A stretch of DNA of 64,000 nucleotides from Rutidosis leptorrhynchoides (Eukaryota; Streptophyta; Magnoliopsida; Asterales; Asteraceae): the NCBI RefSeq assembly GCF_046630445.1, contig NC_092338.1, positions 222,343,501 through 222,407,500 on the forward strand, written 5' to 3'. How positions within the stretch are numbered: the stretch's first letter is position 1; the number at the start of each line of letters is the position of its first letter. The translations under genes and the position numbers were made by a program. The notes under the pieces were generated by a model. That model was not told the DNA's origin. It saw nothing but the letters and a program-made list of their open reading frames with translations, and ran no database searches. Positions 1 to 11,828 of this stretch are shown in pieces.

Positions 1-480
1 GCTTTCCGATACCGGGATAGCAGTGGATTACACGAACCTAAATGTTTTTAGCCAAAATATTGATCCACAAATATATTTTGCAACACCGATGGTGGGTCAA
101 ATCAGAAAACTTGTCTAGGGTAAAATCTAGCTTGAATTTTTAAAAGATCAAATGTTTTCATAAAGATCCAATTTCCTAGAGGATCTACATTTTTATAGTC
201 ATGTGGGACTGTAAACCGCCTTTCAAATGTGCACTTTGCTTTGGAAACCGAAAGTAAATCGGCTATTTGATTGCAAGTGTCGTTGACCTAAACCCAAGGC
301 AACTGTGGATGACACACCCACCTTTAACCATGGTTCTATTGTTAATATCATTGTTTATACCGCTCTATCAAAATCACTGATGTACAAAGTGTGAAGAATA
401 AAGAAGTGTTTCGTGTGATGTATTATATTATTTCAAGACTGTATTGCTTGAGGACAAGCAACGCTCAAGTGTGGGGATAT
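1..480 (+). mobile_element. 3' internal end of a plus-strand Athila-like Ty3/gypsy element
   Basis: Non-coding tail between pol (outside the window) and the 3' LTR. No ORF of note is visible. The last 50 bases contain the phrase TTGAGGACAAGCAACGCTCA followed by a purine-rich AGTGTGGGGATAT, an arrangement typical of the 3' end of Athila/Tat elements directly before the LTR. The 5' part of this element lies beyond the left edge. Plus orientation follows from PPT-then-LTR order. Confidence 0.75.
469..480 (+). other. polypurine tract (plus-strand primer)
   Basis: AGTGTGGGGATAT-type purine run abutting the TGATAAGG start of the LTR at 481. In LTR retrotransposons this tract survives RNase H and primes plus-strand DNA synthesis. 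Position and composition are seen; function is by family knowledge. Confidence 0.7.
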
Positions 481-2311
481 TGATAAGGCTAAAAAGGAAC
501 ATATATTTCATAGCAAAATCCCTCAAGAAAGACAAGATTTTAGTTGCAATTGTTCCATTTTCGAGTAATATTTGTTTATTTTAAATAAGTGCGAAGACAA
601 AAGGCGAAAACGAAGATTTGAAGACGCAAAGGTCCAAAAAGCTCAAAAGTACAAGATACAATCAAAAAGGTTCAAATTATTGATGAAGAACGTCTAAAAA
701 TGACAAGAGTACAAGTTACAAAACGCAAAGTACACGATATAAAATTGTACGAAAGGACGTTCGAAAATCCGGAACTGGGACATGAACCAACTCTCAACGC
801 TCGACGCAACGGTGTAAAAATTACAAGTCAACTATGCACAAGAATAAAATATAATATTTAAATAATTCATAATAAGAATAATATTAAATAATAAAAAGTT
901 GTTAATTGAGCATAGTTCAGGGGTCGTAAATGAAAATTTGAATTCTAATTTTCCTATAAAAGGAACGATATGTTCGATGAATTAGAGGAAGACTTTTTTT
1001 TCGATCAAATTTTTCTATCTTTTTTTTCTTACTTTTCTATATCAATATCCAATATCTATATTTATAATTCTCTATCATAATGTTAATGTAATCAGATATA
1101 ACAATAATCTTAATTTTAATTTTAAATTATGATAATAATAAGATTTATGATAGAGATCGTTTGAGTGTGTAAGTCGAAATTCTGTCCGTGTAACGCTACG
1201 CTATTTTTAATCATTGTAAGTTATGTTCAACCTTTTTACATTAATGTCTTGTAGCTAAGTCGTTATTATGCTTATTTAAAATGAAGTACTCATGATGTTG
1301 GGCTAATTACTAAAATTGGGTTATTGAACTTTGTACCATAATTAAGGTTTGGGCAAAAGACCGACACTTGTGGAAATTAGACTATTGACTATTAATAGAT
1401 GGGGGGTATTGTCTAATTGAGTGACAACTCATTGGAGTCTGTCGAACCTATCTTCAAATTAATTAACCTAATAATTAATAATGATTATGGTTGTCCTATT
1501 TAGTGATGTTCATTTGGAATCTGTTATAATCATTTAATTAATCAATTGGGTTGGGTAATTGATTATTCATTCTGATCAAGTGGATGAATTAATATTCATA
1601 AACTAATTAAAACAGGGGTGGATTACATACAGTGATAACTGGTGTAATTGTTGACAGAAGTGATAACTGCGTCACAGTTTAAATCCTTAATCAGTTGGAA
1701 TATTTGACTTCGGGTATAAGGGTAATTTGACGAGGATACTCGCAATTTATATTTATGACCGATGGACTATTATGGACAAAAACCAGATAGACGTATCAAA
1801 TAAACCAGGACAAAGGACAATTAACCCATGGTAATAAATTAAAATCAACACGTCAAACATCATGATTACGGAAGTTTAAATAAGCATAATTCTTTTATTA
1901 TATTTCTCATCGTATCTTTATTTACTGTCATTTTATTACTCGCAATTTTATTTTCTGTCATTTTATTTATCGCAATTTATTTTACGCACTTTAATTTTTG
2001 TCATTTATTTTTACGCTTAAAATCGACAAACCGGTCATTAAACGGTAAAACCCCCATTTTATAATAATACTGCTACTTATTTATATATATATTTTTACAA
2101 ATAAACTTAATAATATAGCGTTAACTTCACCAGCTCCCTGTGGAACGAACCGGACTTACTAAAAACTACACTACTCTACGATTAGGTACACTGCCTATAG
2201 TGTTGTAGCAAAGTTTAGGTATATCCCATCCGTAAATTAATAAAACTTGTGTCATATTTTGTAGTATTTTGTATTAAAAATAATACTATTTCGTACCCTC
2301 ACGCTACATCA
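481..2311 (+). mobile_element. 3' LTR of plus-strand Athila-like element
   Basis: About 1.83 kb starting TGATAAGG and ending near ...GCTACATCA (end uncertain by about 3 bp, 2311-2314). It is recognisably the same family as the minus-strand Athila LTR at 23706-29340: shared start TGATAA, a shared block near the 3' end around GGAACGAACCGGACTTACT, and shared central sequence with ACCAGAT/GTCC-type phrases. The right flank is pol of the minus-strand Athila, so this plus element inserted into it; the matching TSD is outside the window. It contains AT-rich low-complexity stretches and no gene. Confidence 0.75.
955..963 (+). promoter_or_regulatory. LTR TATA box
   Basis: TATAAAAGG about 475 bp into the LTR, a strong plant TATA match at a plausible U3/R position. 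Transcription from it would run rightwards. No palindromic motif of the kind seen in the related LTR at 28815-28864 lies upstream. Confidence 0.5.
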
Positions 2312-2451
2312 TCAGTGAGTTTTTCTTTAAGAATATTAAAAGATTTGATGCATTCATCCGAAAAGATGAATCGAGCATCTTTTTCAAGGAGTTTATTCAT
2401 AGGAGTGGCAATTTTAGAAAAATCTTTTATGAAACGTCGGTAAAAACCGGC
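2312..2451 (-). pseudogene. pol: Athila pol fragment (end of RT, connection to RNase H)
   Basis: Minus-strand translation gives the conserved FYRRFIKDFSKIATPMNKLL stretch followed by KSFNILKEKL, which is the region after the RT palm/thumb leading into RNase H. It is the direct continuation of the RT at 6329-6597; the solo LTR 2452-6328 with CCGGC duplications separates them. On the left it is cut by the LTR of the plus-strand Athila at about 2311. Not functional. Confidence 0.85.
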
Positions 2452-3842
2452 TGTAATGCCCCGTCCAAATTCTCTTGGATGAATACAATAACATCTGGTA
2501 CCATTGCGATGAACGGACCTCTATATGCCATGAACGACTTCATGTAATATCTTTAAAATGAGCAAATGCACAGCGAAATATTTCTTTCATACCTGAGAAT
2601 AAACATGCTTTAAAGTGTCAACCAAAAGGTTGGTGAGTTCATAGGTTTATCATAAAACAATAAAATTCATCATTTTGACAGACCACAAGCTTTAAATGCT
2701 GCATGGTACAAATGGGCCCGAATCCTATACCCACCTGTAATGTACATACGATATATTTTAAATACAGTACACCTTTCTCGTGTACGAAATCCTTTTTCAT
2801 AAATCTTAGTAACCGTACACATATCTCGTGCACAAAAATAACATACACATAACCTGTGTATAAAATCATTCTCTCGATGCATAACATTCACTTTGCTTTC
2901 ATAGCTTGGCTTGGTAACCGACCTTAACATATAATGCGCATAATAATATCCCAAAAACAGAACATCTCGTCTGTATAATAATCATATAAACTTCAAAGTA
3001 CTAAACACCACGCCCACTAGCCCTTCCGTCTAGTGAACATTCTCAGTGGGGGTGTTAAACCCGGTAGCTACCTTTAGGATTCGCGTGAATTAGGGCCATA
3101 CCCGATTCTATTCTTAAGTTACCAAGCAATAATAATAAGGGGAAAAATATTCACAACAATTAGTGGTAATTATCAAGTCCACATAATTCAATAATAATCC
3201 ACAGAACTTCTGTTTGCATAATAATTTATTCGAGGAATGTTTTGCTTGTGTCTATCTCGTCAAACATTTATAAAAGCATTTCATATATTCGCAGTTCAAA
3301 TTTCAAAACCATTTAATAAAGCAGTTGTAAAAACAGCGCATGTATTCTCAGTCCCAAAAATGTAAAGAGTAAAAGGGAATCAAATGAACTCACATAATGT
3401 ATTTTGTAGTAAAAATACATATGACTATATTGAACAATGCAGGGTTGGCCTCGGATTCACGAACCTATATCATTTGTATATATATTAACACATATAATTG
3501 TAAACGAACAATTTTATCTTTATTTTGTTATGTATTAAGATTAATATTCTTATATATAATTTTATAATATGTTATTATACTTATTTGATATATAATTCAA
3601 TTAATGTTATAATATTGTATTAGTTAAAACATAATTTCATGTAATATTAGTATATTTATGTAATAAAATATATTTAGTGTATAAAATATTTAATTGTTAG
3701 AATGATAGTTTTGAAAATATTGATTTACTAATGATAATAATAATTTTACTACTAATGATTAAATTGATAATAATAATAATAATAACAATAATACTAATTT
3801 TTAATATAAAAACTACCTTAAAAGAAGCCTTAAAAAGAAAAC

Positions 3843-3915
3843 TGCTGCGAACGGGATTCGAACCCAAGACCTCTCGCACACCCACTCTCCCCTTAACCAT
3901 CTGAGCTGCTACTCA
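3843..3915 (-). other. tRNA-like module inside solo LTR
   Basis: On the minus strand the segment reads like a decayed tRNA: an A-box-like AGCTCAGATGGTTAAGG, a variable middle, then a B box GGTTCGAATCC within a T-arm-like hairpin TCTTGGGTTCGAATCCCG, followed by T-rich sequence. It has the same orientation as the LTR. A related module is at 12041-12107 in another LTR of the same family. It may be a retained Pol III-type promoter or tRNA-derived insertion rather than a working tRNA; a full cloverleaf was not demonstrated. Confidence 0.5.
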
Positions 3916-5917
3916 CTTTCTATTTTATGATCCACCCGTTTTTACTTAAGATATATTTATTTTCTGTTTTCTATCCTCATAGCCCAACATAGTAATATAA
4001 TAAACCCAAGAAAATTATACGGCCCATTGAATGAAAATGATACACGATGACCCATCAACAAATTTAAACGACTGTCAATACATCTCTATTTACAAGCACC
4101 AAGCATTAGCTCCACCCCACTAACATAGTACGACAAATACATAAAAGTAATAACAATATGGCACTAACTAACACACTATGTCAACTTACTAGAGGATATA
4201 ATTTATTTCCATATTCTTCTTCCACTACCCCCTCTCTCAAATTTGCATCATCTTTTATAAACTTTTGTCCAGTACCTTTTCTCACTTTTTCATTTCATCG
4301 AGCATCAACAACAGTGAATATTCATGATGGAGATGGGTGGCGTTTAGATATGGTTTTTAACAGAAATAATCAAGAAGGCAGCAGCAATTTTTCCCAACAT
4401 AAATAGACGATTTATAGTAGCGGTTTAGTTTAAAAGAAAAATAAGAGGAGCAACAGAAGTAATCGCTTTAGTTGTGGTTCGTTTTGGGTTGGACCTTCTC
4501 AACAGCAATAGCACGTATTGTAGCAGTCGTGAAATGATGGTCGAGGTGGTGATCAAAAGGTGGTTTTTGGTCTCGGTTTTGATGGTTGGTTGTGATGTTG
4601 TCGGTGATGAGTTAACGAGGGGTTCATCAGAGATATAACGGCAGTGGGGTTAGGTTATCCGCAAATGGAACAAGAAAAAGAATAAAATACAATGGTTTTA
4701 AGGTGGAGGTTAAGGCGACGGTGGTTCGAATGAAAATGTTTACATGGTTGTTTGTGATTTCGAACAGAAGCAAATAGAAGATAGAAGGTAGATGATTGAA
4801 GGTATATGCATGCAACGATGATTGTTTCTGTCGAACAGTTGTAGCATAAAAGAGATTAAAACAGTTAAAATTTTCGAAGGTGTTACAACTGAACCAGTGG
4901 CTGTTGGGGGTGCTTCTCGATTAGCCATATCGGGTGTTCATGATAAAGATGTCGGGTTATGAATAAAGCAAGCAAGTGGGTTTGATTTACTCGATCCAAA
5001 ACATAACACATAAAACGATTAACAGTCATATGGGACTGTCTTGGGTGGTTTATGGTGTTTAATGATGGCGGGTGGTGGTTTTAGACTATGGTGATGGGTT
5101 TTTCGAACACTAATTGAAAGCAGAAGATAGTTTTTAATTATAAGGTGGTGGAGATGAAGGGTGGTTTGTTTTGGTGGGTTGTTGATAATAACCGAGAAAG
5201 AGAGGGTGGCGAGTGGTGTTCAACGAAGATTGAAGAAGGGAGACAAGTTGGTTGTTGATGACCGTAAAAGGAATCGAAGTAAAGGATGGTGATGAGTTGG
5301 TTAGTTATTTGTAATCTCAATGTTATATGTAAATGTGTATATGTAATATAGTAATATAGATATTAGAAGTATGCATGAAACAGATCTGGGTTTCTTACTT
5401 TGTGAGAATTGAAAACAGAGATCTTTATATATATTTTATCACTAAATTCTAATCTAATATAATAATAATAATGCACTAATCAAACATGGAAAGGAATCAA
5501 TATACAACAGTGAAGCAGCCATTTAATTTGGTTGTTTCTACCGACAGTTTATCCCGGATGGCTATATCGTGTCCATTGCTAAACAGTTAACGTATAAAAT
5601 TGTTCCTAAAAATCCCAAATTTTTTGATTAACTATATTTAATTATTTCACTCATTAACTGTTTGAAACCTGATCAAAAAGGTTCGATAATTATTTATTTT
5701 CTGTTCCAATTTATATGTACAGAGTACTAGTATTTAAATTTAAAAATGTAAAAATATTTTTAACAAATCAAGAATCTTCGTAATCAATTTACAGTCCAAC
5801 TTTTATTTCAATCCTTCATTAACATGTACAATATCTATATTAAAACTAACAAAATATCAACTGAGTGTTATTGACGTTTACTAATTAAGCTCGAAATCAT
5901 TCATATTCCATATACAC

Positions 5918-5920
<3 letters not shown>

Positions 5921-6003
<83 letters not shown>
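5921..6003. repeat. (TA)n microsatellite, about 83 bp
   Basis: Uninterrupted alternating TA run near the sense 5' end of the solo LTR; a shorter, interrupted one follows at about 6096-6135. Equivalent runs sit at corresponding places in LTRs at 9532-9610, 27359-27434 and 32902-32959, so the repeat is a feature of this LTR family. Confidence 0.95.
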
Positions 6004-6008
<5 letters not shown>

Positions 6009-6096
6009 TCTTAATTAACAAGTTTAAGGAAATAAATATATTAATTATATTCTTTTAAACAACTAAATATAATATTATATATTTACAAGTATTATA

Positions 6097-6137
<41 letters not shown>

Positions 6138-6328
6138 TTAAATATATATGTAACTATTTACAAATAGTTGTTCGTGAATCGTCAGGAATGGTCGAAGGTC
6201 AATTGAATATATGAAACAGTTCAAAATTTTTGAGATCCAACCTAACAGATTTTCCTTATCGTGTTGAAAATACAATATCGTATCGAGAGTTTGATTTAAA
6301 ATTAGTCAAAATTTTCCGGGTCACTACA

Positions 6329-8214
6329 CCGGCATGCCTTAGAAAACTCCTAACTCCTCTAACGTTGGTGGGATGTGAAAGTTTAGCAATTACATCTACT
6401 TTAGCTCTATCCACTTCAATTCCTTTCTTTGAAATTTTATGACCAAGAACGATGCCTTCTTTAACCATGAAATGGGATTTCTCCCAATTAAGTACTAGAT
6501 TTGATTGTTCGCATCTAATAAGCATTCGTTCAAGATTAACTAGACATGATTCAAATGTATCATCGAAAACTGAAAAGTCATCCATGAAAACTTCCATTCA
6601 TTCTTCTATCATGTCGTGAAAAATCGCCATCATGCACCTTTGAAAGGTTGCAGGGGTGTTGCAAAGTCCAAATGGCATGCGTTTGTAAGCAAAAGTACCA
6701 TAAGGGCACGTGAATGTGGTTTTCTCTTGGTCCTCAGGTGCAATTGGAATTTGAAAGTATCCGGAGAAACCGTCAAGAAAACAATAGTAACTATTCCCGG
6801 CTAATCTTTCCAACATTTGATCAATGAAAGGTAAGGGAAAGTGATCTTTTCTGGTGGCGTCATTTAATTTTCTATAATCAATACAAACACGCCATCCTGT
6901 TACAGTCCTAGTAGGAATAAGCTCATTTTTTTCATTTGTGATGACAGTCATGCCACCCTTCTTAGGTACGCATTGAACTGGGCTTACCCATGGACTATCA
7001 GAGATTGGATAAATTAAACCTGCATCAAGCAGTTTAATTATTTCTTTCTTAATAACATCTTGCATATTTGGATTTAGTCTTCGTTGGCGTTGCACATAGG
7101 TTTTATGACCTTCTTCCATAAGAATTTTATGTGTGCAATACGAAGGACTTATGCCTTTAATGTCATGAATTTTCCATGCAATAGCTGGTTTATGAGCTTT
7201 TAGCACATAAATGAGTTGAGATTTTTCATTTTCCGTAAGAGAAGACGATATTATTACAGGTAATTCAGATTCACCATGTAAATAAGCGTATTCTAAATGG
7301 TTTGGAAGTGGCTTTAACTCTAATATCGGTGGTTCTTCTATCGATGATTTGTATCGATATCTGTCTTCCTCTTTTAGCATTTAAATTTCTTCTGTTGTTG
7401 GTTCGTATTCATTAGCCATGAGTGCGGCTAACATTTCAGCTTCATCAATTGGTTCAGTTCCTTCTCCTAAAGAACATTCTCCTGTTCCTTGGAATTCTGG
7501 AAATTCTTCTAACAATTCTGCATGTGAATCTATAGTTTGAATATAATAACATGTATCATCTGCAGATTGCGATTGTTGCATGACTCTATCAACAGAAAAT
7601 GTAACACTCTCGTCCTCTATACTTAGGGTCAGTTTCTTACCGAACACGTCTATTATTGCTTTAGTCGTGTTTAAGAATGGTCTTCCTAATATAAGAGGAA
7701 CTCGAGAATCTTCTTCCATGTCCAGAATAACAAAATCTACTGGAAATACTAAAGTACCAACTTTAACTAGCATGTTTTCCATTATCCCTCTAGGATATTT
7801 TACTGATCGATCGGCTAGTTGTATGCTTATTCGTGTTGGTTTCAATTCTCCAAGGTCTAGTTTAGCGTATAATGAATACGGCATTAAATTTATACTAGCA
7901 CCTAAATCTGCCAATGCTTCTATTGAACTAAGACTACCCAGAAAACATGGAATTGTGAAACTTCCTGGATCTGATAATTTTTCTGGTAGTTTATTCAACA
8001 GCACTGCAGAACAATTAGCATTCATTGTAACAGCCGAGAGTTCTTCCATTTTCTTTCTATTTGTGATTAGATCTTTCAAGAATTTAGCATATCTTGGCAT
8101 TCCTGAAATCACATCAATGAAGGAAAGATTGACATTTATTTGTTTAAACATATCCAAAGAATTTAGATTGCTCGGCTTCAAGTCTTTCTTTTCTCATTTT
8201 ACTTGGGTAAGGAA
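6329..8214 (-). pseudogene. pol: Athila pol: linker, aspartic protease and reverse transcriptase (broken)
   Basis: Read right to left. The protease region has ALADLGASINLMPYSLY as its active-site block (D-L-G-A in place of the commoner DSGA/DTGA) and a later ILGRPFL flap-like block. RT follows with DAGLIYPISDSPWVSPVQ, RVCIDYRKLN, PFGLCNTPATFQRCM and the catalytic FMDDFS. The frame is broken by a stop after the protease linker (near 7381), by a stop directly before the MEVFMDD block (near 6597) and by a frameshift close to 8180. It joins gag at 20657 once the copia insertion is removed, and joins 2312-2451 once the solo LTR is removed. RT in the family copies element RNA to cDNA in cytoplasmic particles; this copy cannot. 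Confidence 0.88.
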
Positions 8215-9166
8215 TGAAGGTTTTTCGTATGCCCGAGAGATATATTAATTTAATGTGGCTAATATATTATGATCCAAGTCGGGTCATACCCAATAACAAG
8301 CTTACCGACACCCTAAACGTATTCAAGCTTAACGATTAAATCATTAAGTAAATACGCGACACTTGGATTTTAGAAAATCGGTTTTCTAAAATGTTATCAC
8401 TTGAGATAAATTATTTGGATAATTTATATATAATTGTTTATAAGTTTTAAATGATTATATTGTGTTATATTTTATAAAAAGTTTAAAAAATATGAAAGTA
8501 GCATAAAAAATATACATGTTTTATATATATATATATCAAGTTTATATATATGTAAATACATTGTTATATATAATATATAGTGGCAGATTTTGGGTCTCCA
8601 AGACTCATATGCATGCCTTGTTATTGTTACTTTTAAGAACACAATAGTCCATATAAGCATGGGGAACTCTTGGACCAAAGCAAGACTTATTCTCTCAAGT
8701 GTAACTAGTATTTCCAAGCTTAAAAAAAACTATTTTCAGCTCCTGCTACTGTCCACAAAACCGTGGGGTTTTGTACATCAAAGGAGGTTCCAAGTTTTTT
8801 TTCCAAGCTCACATTAAGTGTCTAATTAAATCCTAACTAAAGTACTAGGTGTTGGAGGTTGGCTTGGGGTATTATCTCTTGAGGTTTCATAGTTTTGGAG
8901 CTTGCTTTCATCATCATCTTCCCAAACTTGATGCTATCCAAATTCAGCTCTTAACTCATCATATAGGAGGTATAATCTTACTTCCTTGCTATTTTATGTA
9001 AGCATACATTCATGGCTTGATGACTATATGGAATTCATTATAAATGGTTAATCATATAAACTTGTTTTATTGATAATCTTGCTTCCGCTTTCTTAACAAT
9101 TACAAGTTGGTTTTGTAACTATGTTAAACTTATTGACATGTTTTATGAACTCATTGAATTCCATCA
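8215..9166 (+). mobile_element. 5' LTR of copia element
   Basis: 952 bp, TGAAGG...CCATCA. Nearly identical to the 3' LTR except for scattered substitutions and a short (TA)n of about 16 bp near 8521-8536, where the 3' LTR has about 62 bp; this accounts for the 46-bp length difference. ORFs within it are shadows duplicated in the 3' LTR. Confidence 0.93.
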
Positions 9167-9167
9167 A

Positions 9168-9182
9168 TGGTATCTAGAGCCA
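9168..9182 (+). other. primer binding site, initiator-Met tRNA type
   Basis: TGGTATCTAGAGCCA two bases after the LTR end. It matches the usual plant copia PBS TGGTATCAGAGC with one extra base, and primes minus-strand synthesis in working elements. Confidence 0.75.
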
Positions 9183-9514
9183 AAGTCTATGGATTATGCT
9201 CCTTTTATGGTCTTTAAACCCACTCTATTTGCATTCCATGCACATGCATGAATATGGAATATAAAAATGTTCGGGTTTGGGTGGGTTTGTAAGGTTGGCC
9301 GAATTCTTGGAGGTTCCAAGAGGGTTTAGAACTTGCAAATTGGTCATGTTTGTGTGACGACCCAAAAATTTCTGACCAAATTTAAACATAATTTTTATAT
9401 GATCTCGACACGATGAGCAAAGTCTGTTATCGTGAGTCTAAAAAATTTTGAACTGTTTCATATATGCAATTAACCTTCGACTGTTCTCGATGATTCACGA
9501 ACAACTATTTGTAA

Positions 9515-9612
<98 letters not shown>

Positions 9613-11639
9613 CTATTGGAAATATAATTTATATAGGATTTAATTGTAAGAACTAAATTTAAAAATAATCAACGTTATAATAAAGTTGTTATTTAAAATG
9701 AATCTATAGATATAGATATATGTATTCTATTTTCAATTAGATGAATTTATTCTATTTTCAATTAGATGAATTTAAGTTCGTGATTTAATCAAAAGACACA
9801 CATGATTGATTGTGAATTAGCAAAAGACATATATATTACTATTACGAGTACTGTGCTTGAATGCACTTTCTGTTTCATTTCCTTATCATCGTGCCCACTA
9901 GTGTCATGTCTAAAATCACTTATTGAAAGATTAAACCAAATCACTATATATGATTGATTAACACTATTTTAAATTGATTACTTATTACTTTTTAACAAGC
10001 CTATAAACCTTATATTTACATGGGTACAAACCTCTTCTATCACCTTCATCATCTCTTTCTTTTATACATGAACACACATATTCTTATTCATATTTAAACA
10101 CACACCACAATAATATATATTACCACTGCTTCTGTTTTGTTGTTCAAACCATCGATTATATGCTACAATTGCATTTATTCCTGCTTAAACTCTTCTGATT
10201 ATTGCTTACACACGACCCCAAAACCACCCTAAACCACCTCAACCAATCGTCAATGGCTCAACTACTGCTGCTATGGTAATGTTTCTCCTGCACTGTTAAA
10301 CTATGAAGTTAATGGTGATAATCAAAACCGCAATCCTCACCACCATTTCACCTTCATTACTCCCGACCACCACTCAATAATCACCATACAACCAGCCACA
10401 CATCATATCAAATCACCACCTCTCAACCATTGAGACCCATCTCCAATAACTATTCAAATTTCTTCTACTTCCTAACCAAGGACTACAAACCCATTTATTA
10501 ATCAACACCATAATATAATCATCAATCATCAAGCCGTATATCTGCACAGGTATTTGTTACTTACTATTCTTGTGACCACCTTTAAATCCCACACTATTCA
10601 AAACCCATTTAATCACCTCATCTCTTGTTCTATTCGACAACCAAACACCAAACTACTGCAGCGTATGCATTCGTTTTTTTTTTCTAACTAAAACATTCGC
10701 AAAAACTACCACCTTATGATCCCTTTTCTCTTCGCTGCTACTGCAGTCTTTGTACTTACGTTTGTTCGTATTAAACAACCCCACGAAACAATTAGACCTG
10801 CTGCAACATCTGATGTTCATCTGATCAGGCGACGTTGATATGGATGATGACGAGTTAAAATTGCAGCCGTGCATCTAGAATTTCTGTAACAATAATATGA
10901 TGATACGTGTGCTATAGGCGAAGGAAGTTTACCACATATTTATTTGAGTCTTGTCAACTTGATGAGATATAATATTACAACACTTTATTAATAATGCAAG
11001 TGGAAGTTTATGGCAGACCATAATGGGTCATATGATGACGTTTGGTATAATTTTTTATTATTATTTTAATAATAATTAAGTGAGGCATGGATATGATCAT
11101 GGTGGTCCATGAAGAAAAAGACTAAGATGATGAATGATGATACTGTATAAATGATGGTGTCAATAAATGATGACACGATGATAAAGTAATACAAGAATGA
11201 TAACATATAAGATGATGTTACTTAATGTTAACGAGAACTAAAATGAATGATCGATGAAGATGATTTAGATATAGTGATGAAAGATAGGTTATGATGATGA
11301 TGATCATTATGATATGACTATGATGATGATGAATGATAGGTTATGATGATGATTACCGAATATGGTGTAAGTTAAGTGATGAGGTTAATGAAAGAAGTCG
11401 ACTATTAATGGATGTCTTGGATTCGAAATTCCACTAGCCACAATCCAATTAAATAAGACATATAAATAATATTAGGTGTAATCTTTTTTCTGGTAGATAG
11501 ATTAAAAGGAAGCAGGAGAAGAAAAGCAAAACCCCACTTGATATATAAAGTGACAACTAGGTGTTTGTTTTTGTTTATTTTCCTGATGAACGTAACCCTT
11601 TTATCTTGTGTAAGTGAGCCGTAAATTTTGAATTGATTT

Positions 11640-11813
11640 TGGGCCGAGATAAAATCTTATTTTTTCTGATGGGCCGTATTTAAGAATCATTGGGCTGAGG
11701 CTTTTATTTTTCTGATGGGCTTCGTGATCATTTGGGTTTAATAGACTAAATTGTTTTGATCTATTAGCTGTTGGGCCCATTAAACATTGGGCTGAAATCT
11801 AGTCTGTTGGGCC
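11640..11813 (+). promoter_or_regulatory. cluster of seven TGGGCC/TGGGCT boxes
   Basis: TGGGCY starts at 11640, 11670, 11691, 11716, 11772, 11788 and 11808, all on the plus (sense) strand. TGGGCC/T is the plant site II element bound by TCP factors in proliferation-linked promoters. Density is far above the AT-rich background. Regulatory function is inferred. Confidence 0.4.
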
Positions 11814-11828
11814 AAAAGTTTTATGATG

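Larger units (their letters stand above)
2452..6328 (-). mobile_element. solo LTR of chromovirus-type family (3877 bp) in Athila RT
   Basis: Reads TGTAATGCCCC...GGGTCACTACA on the plus strand, so the LTR is in minus orientation (TGTAGTGACCC...). A perfect 5-bp duplication CCGGC flanks it at 2447-2451 and 6329-6333. There is no internal coding region between LTRs, so this is a solo LTR left by recombination. It holds a conserved block at 2592-2640, an AT-rich segment, a TAA-type repeat near 3720-3800, a tRNA-like module at 3843-3915 and a long (TA)n near its sense-strand 5' end. Small ORFs inside it show no family match and are not annotated. Confidence 0.9.

Noticed and set aside
3843..3915. 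Functional tRNA gene
   Set aside because: The A box is weak, the acceptor stem was not demonstrated and the location inside a repetitive LTR favours a tRNA-derived relic.
4158..4406. 82-codon ORF with ATG in the solo LTR
   Set aside because: Antisense to the LTR, no domain, and absent from the sister LTRs; treated as chance.
6329..8214. Endogenous pararetrovirus origin of the RT
   Set aside because: FMDDFS motif, gag knuckle, PBS and LTRs all fit Athila-lineage Ty3/gypsy; no movement or coat protein features.
7580..8248. 222-codon plus-strand ORF
   Set aside because: Mirror of the Athila protease/RT frame on the minus strand, which has the recognisable motifs.
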